From: Polytrichum commune
Taxonomy: Eukaryota > Streptophyta > Polytrichopsida > Polytrichales > Polytrichaceae
Length of the DNA stretch: 64,000 nt
Reading direction: 5' to 3'
NCBI GenBank assembly: GCA_950295325.1
Contig: OX485808.1
Location: forward strand, 9,924,501-9,988,500
A model generated the notes under the pieces. It saw only the letters and a program-made list of their open reading frames with translations, was not told the origin of the DNA and did no database searches. Positions 59,111 through 64,000 of this stretch are shown here, piece by piece. Every line of letters starts with the position of its first letter. Position 1 is the stretch's first letter. The position numbers and the translations under genes are program-made.

Positions 59111-60796
59111 CACCCTTGTGTGGAGGTTTATAGAGAAAATGTGTTATATAGATATTTTCAAAATTTGATTGTTCAAAAAATATTGACTTATTTATTTGTA
59201 TGTTTTGGAGTTGTGTTCAACTAAGAAGACTTGGACAATCAAAGTAAGTACCACCTCTAGCAAGACCTTTCTTAGTTTGAAGTTGTCATACATAAGATAT
59301 ACACAAATACATACAAGAGGACTACTGGGGCTTCATCTCTCAAGTTTACAAGTCCCACATGGATTATGGATACCTAATGGTGAGGGCTTATATATATGCT
59401 AAAATTTACAATTAATGTAAATTAAGAATACGTACTACCTATCAATTGGGTATTGATGAACATGCTAAATTTTGAAAAAAGAAATCACAAAAAAATGTTA
59501 TAAAATTTAAAAAAATTGTTTGAAGTACTAGACCAATTTTTGGCAAATTGGTTAATTATTCAGCACAAGTGTGTTGGACTGGCTACCAACCTACAATACA
59601 TATGCTTTCAAGGGAGCCCAAACATCTTAGCCCCGCGACACCCTACAAAATTAAACTTAAGGATGAAAACATTCATATGTTAAAAGATGTGAATCCAAGC
59701 TCAAAAACCCATAAAATTTCCTTTCACCACACACACATGGAAAGGGGTCTGTACTTTACTTCTAGAAAACATAGATGTGATAACCACTCCCTTAATTTAT
59801 TTCTAGGGATAAAGCGTAATGCGACTTTCCAAAGATGTGGTTCGGGGTACGTAAAGGGTTTGCCCACTTGGAACAAAGAGCAACCACACAAAGTGGCCCA
59901 CTTTGGAACACGTGAGAATTTTCTCAAGAACTTCTTACATTCGCCTGAAGCTCCCGAAGGCTTGGGCACATGGATGAAAAAGATGCCGCTTTAGATGTTG
60001 GCAATTGCATGGGAGGCCAAACGACTAGTTGACAATGTTACCGTGCAGCTAAATCCATGCTAGCGTTCATGCATGGCCATCACCTAGGCAACAAATTGTA
60101 GTGAAACCGTAGCCTATGTTTTACCCAACATAGTAAACACATTGCATGTGTTTTATCTTGACAATAAAATAGACATTCTACTTGCAAATTTTGATTGTTG
60201 TGATAATAATTTTTATTATTACGGCCCATGTCTTCCAAGAGCTACCTGGACTATGAAAACCTAGGCCATACGCCCTGGCCAAGAATGGCCAAGTGGCATT
60301 GTAGTTGTTAAAAAACTACAAGCCCGCCCTAAGGTAAAGATTGACGTTGTGTGGATATCATTGTGGTTCATACCTGTTGTTTCAATATAATCAATAGTCT
60401 TCTTTATTTCTTGATACCATTTGAGTACATGTATTTTGAATGAAATAATGGTCTTGTTACCATTTGGGTCAATACCACGCCTTATAAAATGACCTCAAAA
60501 TTCATGTCACATCACACACATTTCAAGTCCAGCTTGAATACTGCTATTCACCCTAGCATCAAAAGTCTCGTATACGACAACTAGGTGCCAATTTCCACAT
60601 AAACATGATTTTTGTTATTGGAGTCAGAGTTAGAGTTCTCCAATGCTATGTTTATGTAGCATACTTAGGTAAGACCTTATATACATGCACAACACTTTGG
60701 TAACTACACAAAATAGTCCTACTACTATGGGCCACAATAACTTTCTAGAGCCCACTCTAATCCTCATAACGAGAATTAATCCACATTAAATTTATA
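59111..60796. other. Intergenic DNA with one longer unassigned ORF
   Basis: The plus ORF 59548-59994 (148 aa; includes KVAHFGTREN and SPEAPEGLGTW) is among the longest in the window outside the gene, yet no domain is recognised and it has no paralogue here. It may be a retroelement relic or chance. Confidence 0.3.
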
Positions 60797-60962
60797 GTAA
60801 TAAATTAGCATGGGTCATAGATGTTGTTTTTCTAGAAAATTAGTGTGGCTGATTACTTAATTCTATGTTGTATTTGAAGCCTTAGAAGAAGACCCAGGGT
60901 CTTGGACCCGTGTGAATTTCACCTTCTCTAGATAATTATTATGACCCACGCTAATTATTTCC
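60797..60962. mobile_element. Small TIR element
   Basis: AAATTAGCATGGGTCATA (60802) and its inverse ATGACCCACGCTAATTATTT (60941-60960) bracket about 120 bp. No TSD was identified. Confidence 0.5.
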
Positions 60963-61062
60963 ATGTTAATTTTCCACTCACACTAATAGGAATATTTTCT
61001 ACAGATTCTTGAATCTCTCTTGTGAAATGATTAGACCAACATTGACCTAGTATTGATTCACC

Positions 61063-61602
61063 CATTAGCGTGCGTTAGCATACGGAGTTATGTGTTGCAA
61101 CGAATCTATAAATTATGACAATATCATATGTTTTCCCTAGATATCACAAATAGCAACACTAAATATGATATTTAGTGTCACCAATTCTAATGGTCTTGCT
61201 CAATACTAATTATAAACCACGGTGTAGTGTCACCAACACTAAATGTTAACCCCCACATTATTTGTCATTCCGATGATTATAGATTTACAGTATTGCAATT
61301 ACAGTCACTTACCAAGTGATTTTTCATCCAAATTTCAATCATCCATGACAATGTTACATCACACGTTCTTGACAAGAGAAGGTAGGGTTTTAGCCAATGG
61401 ATGAACCCAATGACAATATTTGTCCACTTACTTAGAAGAAGTGTCATCGGAGTGACATAAGACTACCATATAACACCAAATACCATATTTAGTGTAGTTT
61501 GTCACATCGAGGAACAAAAAATAACCTACTTGGTAAACATATGATTTTCTCAATTTAAAATTGTCGAGCACCGTGTAACTTCAAATGGCACCTCATGCTA
61601 GT
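61063..61602. mobile_element. Composite MITE, copy 2
   Basis: Subfamily-A-like ends (CATACGGAGTTATGTGTTGC and inverse GTGTAACTTCAAATGG) surround an inner unit bounded by ATATTTAGTGTCACC and its inverse, matching the inner unit of 29091-29680 in opposite orientation (CCAAATTTCAATCATCCATG and others). Confidence 0.75.
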
Positions 61603-63319
61603 AGGCGATACCTTGGGTGTATGCAATACACACTATAGTCAAACTTACACGTGCTAAAGGACTTCCTCATCAACCACTCTTCTTCATGTACTAGCGATTC
61701 CTCCTACCGTTTCGTAACATATATAAATGTCCGGTGTGAGAAAAAAGAGAATAGAAAGAGAGAGAAAGGGTGGTGGAGACCCCTTTTTCTTTGGCCTTCA
61801 TCCATGATGGGAAAGGGTAAGGCTTGGCCCATTGGTCATCCGTATAGCCATTGGTAGTCCTCGTCTAAGAAAATTCTATGTGATGGATTGTTGTTCACTT
61901 TGCTCATCTCATAGGGGGTTTCTAATGTGAGATGGGGGCACTGGGAGTGGAGGATAAAACACTCTCCTATTGGCTGTAGGTTCAGTTAACCATGTGAACT
62001 ACTCTGAGGAAGCGCCACTTGTAGGGTGAGCTTGAACAAACTTGTGGATTAGTGTTCCTCTACCGTAGGTTGATAGCATGTGGGGTGGATTTTGTTTTGC
62101 CCAATAAATAACTAATTTCAAAAAGAGTTGAGGCGGTCCATTTATGAAAAATTTAGGCAAATATGCACATTTATCTTTGTTATTTTGGCACATAGCATAT
62201 CCTACATACAAATCCATGTATTGTAACTTTATTTTCATTCATTCAAAGCAGCTAGGTATGCAATGTTAGCCTTGAGGGCTTAGGTTAAGCCATCTTAGTG
62301 TGTTAATTAGGGTTATGAACAATGTTTTCTATCATTTGTGCTCATATTGGGTAGAGGTTGTTTGAGAATTTGCATGCACGGCTAAAGGCCAAAGGCAAAT
62401 CAATCATATGTTTCAACCCATCAACAAGGAGGAGAGATTATTGAGCGTTTCAAGTGATATTGAAGTTCTGAATGTCCAAATTGAGGGAGATCGCCTTGGG
62501 AAGATTGGAGAATTTCCTGAAATTTAGGCCCTTTTTTTTTCCTTTCATTTAGGCCATCTAGCCCAATCATTTCCAAAAAAATTAGGCTTGATAATTTTGA
62601 TTTATGCTTAGCCCAAACCTACTATTAGCCTACAATATTGCTCATAACGAGGAAGGAAATAACTCCCACTCAAGTTGGTTATTGTAGTTCACATAAATGC
62701 TCAACAAATGGAAGGGGGGCTTGATGTATGCACACATATAAAGAGCATGTGAGCTTCTTCAAGAGGACTTCTCCTTTGCACAGCATGTCTGCAATTGAGC
62801 CATTTGGTTGGTAAATGCTCCACATTTATGATGACATGATTCCCCGTATTTGTACTTTTATTTAGAGATTAATTGACCTTTCTATGAATCTCTTTGTCAT
62901 AGAAGATGGTATTGTTGCTAGTAAATAAACTTTTGATACGAAACCCAACAAAAGGTCAGTGTCATATCAAGTTGTTTAGAAGTCCATACATTCCTTAATG
63001 CAATTGTATGGCAACAAACATCAACTAGGGAATTGAGTGCCAAACTCTCTTAAACTAGGGAATTAAGTGCCAAACTCACTTAGACTAAGGAACAATTTCC
63101 TTTGAAACTGCAAAACAAAATTTACAACTAGATTACAGTTGAGTAAATTCCATATAGTTTTTATATATAGATGCCGGTTACCTAGGAAGCAAGCATGAAT
63201 GAAGAGCCTCTTCACTCGCCGGCTACTACCTCCTTTCGGGGGTGGCCTTTCCTAGTACAATCATTTAGAGTTAGATTGCAAAACTTTCTTGGTCACTCAC
63301 TCACTCACCCCCAGATCAA
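61603..63319. other. Intergenic DNA
   Basis: No gene. A two- to three-fold 30-bp repeat (ACTAGGGAATTGAGTGCCAA) lies at 63024-63092. Confidence 0.45.
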
Positions 63320-63412
63320 GCGTTATATAAGTCTCTAGTCCTCATATTCCAGACACAGTTACAGCTACTTCTGGCTACACACTGAAGCATCTCCAATTAA
63401 GAAACCACAATG
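63320..63412 (+). promoter_or_regulatory. Possible core promoter with TATA box
   Basis: GTTATATAAG with TATATAA at 63324-63330, in a locally GC-balanced stretch, followed by a pyrimidine/adenine leader and an ATG at 63410 in the context CCACAATGC. The first frame has only 25 codons (stop at 63487), so any gene must splice or be dead. A MITE sits 160 bp downstream. Confidence 0.35.
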
Positions 63413-63548
63413 CTCTCCAATGATTTTCACCATAATTTCGCATTATTGTGTATGCAGTGCTGTGAAACACATGCCTCATTTCAATGACTTGGTAGCTAGA
63501 GCCATTCAAAGCCGCGCATGATACACCATGTTTCTCGCTCGCTGGACC

Positions 63549-63812
63549 AGTCAGATAAACATATATACAATGATCGGGAAGAACCGGCAGTTACTTACAG
63601 ATGAACCGTTGAATTTGAGAAATAAGTGGTTGAAGTTCAAGACTGCAGGAGAATTACAGATCACTTGAGAGGAACTTAAAGAATATACCTCAAATTAATA
63701 TAGAAAAACCGAAGAATGTCAGCATGTAACCGGAATGGAGTTGCAAACACTAGGATCTCAACCGATTATGCTCAAAAATCTCCCCGATCACTGAGTCAGA
63801 TAAACATATATA
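63549..63812 (+). mobile_element. 226-bp MITE, full-length copy between 19-bp direct repeats
   Basis: Element 63568-63793: CAATGATCGGGAAGAACC at the left, inverse of CAGTGATCGGGGAG at the right. Both sides carry the 19-bp direct repeat AGTCAGATAAACATATATA (63549-63567, 63794-63812), longer than the 8 bp at 42.76 kb. Confidence 0.88.
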
Positions 63813-64000
63813 TACCTCTACAGGATGACGTGATTCAACACACGATGACGAGAAGTACTAGCATTTGGGTGACGTTGAAACCACTCCTGGACTCACCATG
63901 CATATTGTTAAATGCAATCCAGTGAGTTATGTGTACCACTGCTTCCTGTGCTCTTTTGACCAGTCCTACTACTCTCAGATTCTCGAGCTCCAAATGCATA
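63813..64000. other. Right edge of window
   Basis: No feature recognised; may belong to the possible transcription unit starting near 63.35 kb. Confidence 0.3.

Noticed and set aside
59548-59994. 148-aa ORF as a gene
   Set aside because: No recognisable motif, no splice context and no paralogue; listed only as unassigned.

Overview
The window looks like nuclear DNA from a flowering plant with a repeat-rich genome. The evidence is one intact intron-containing GT14/DUF266 glycosyltransferase gene, a Stowaway MITE with the classic CTCCCTCCGT terminus, hAT and PIF/Harbinger transposase relics of plant type, and CCCTAAA telomere-type heptamers. The species cannot be named from this sequence. Most of the 64 kb is AT-rich intergenic DNA made of old, mostly non-autonomous transposons, tandem repeats and duplications. 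No rRNA, tRNA, CRISPR or organelle segment was found.

Layout. 0-1.3 kb: a 66-bp-period minisatellite. 6.6-7.3 kb: a complete non-autonomous hAT element with 8-bp target duplications and poly-C tracts. 7.8-8.2 kb and 11.9-12.7 kb: two relatives of a small unrecognised AT-hook protein, the first broken, the second open, preceded by a triple CCCTAAA box and bracketed by an inverted repeat. 13.4-16.2 kb: a hAT C-terminal relic and a long-terminal-inverted-repeat (TIR) element that carries a TA-flanked MITE in one arm. 17.4-18.2 kb: a tandem array split by a foldback element. 18.9-19.4 kb: a Mutator-like MITE. 21.5-21.9 kb: a Stowaway MITE. 22-45 kb: a swarm of related MITEs sharing a core terminus, several direct duplications, a probable LINE-type relic, an F-box-like fragment and a PIF/Harbinger transposase relic. 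45.8-47.8 kb: a decayed hAT transposase ending in a 96-bp hairpin satellite.

The one well-supported gene is at 49.2-53.0 kb on the plus strand. It has two coding exons (49244-50086 and about 52299-52970) separated by a 2.2-kb intron that holds a minisatellite and a SINE-like sequence. It encodes a predicted 504-residue type II membrane glycosyltransferase (BC10-like, core-2/I-branching type). From 53 kb to the right edge there are further dispersed repeats, second copies of several MITE families, and a possible core promoter near 63.3 kb.

The most unusual material is repeat architecture rather than a pathway: the two-copy AT-hook ORF family, the MITE group whose interior and core are shared while the outer ends differ, a 226-bp MITE family carrying repeated AACCGGTT palindromes, and the 96-bp satellite with two hairpins per unit. 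All homology statements come from reading the sequence; no database search was run.
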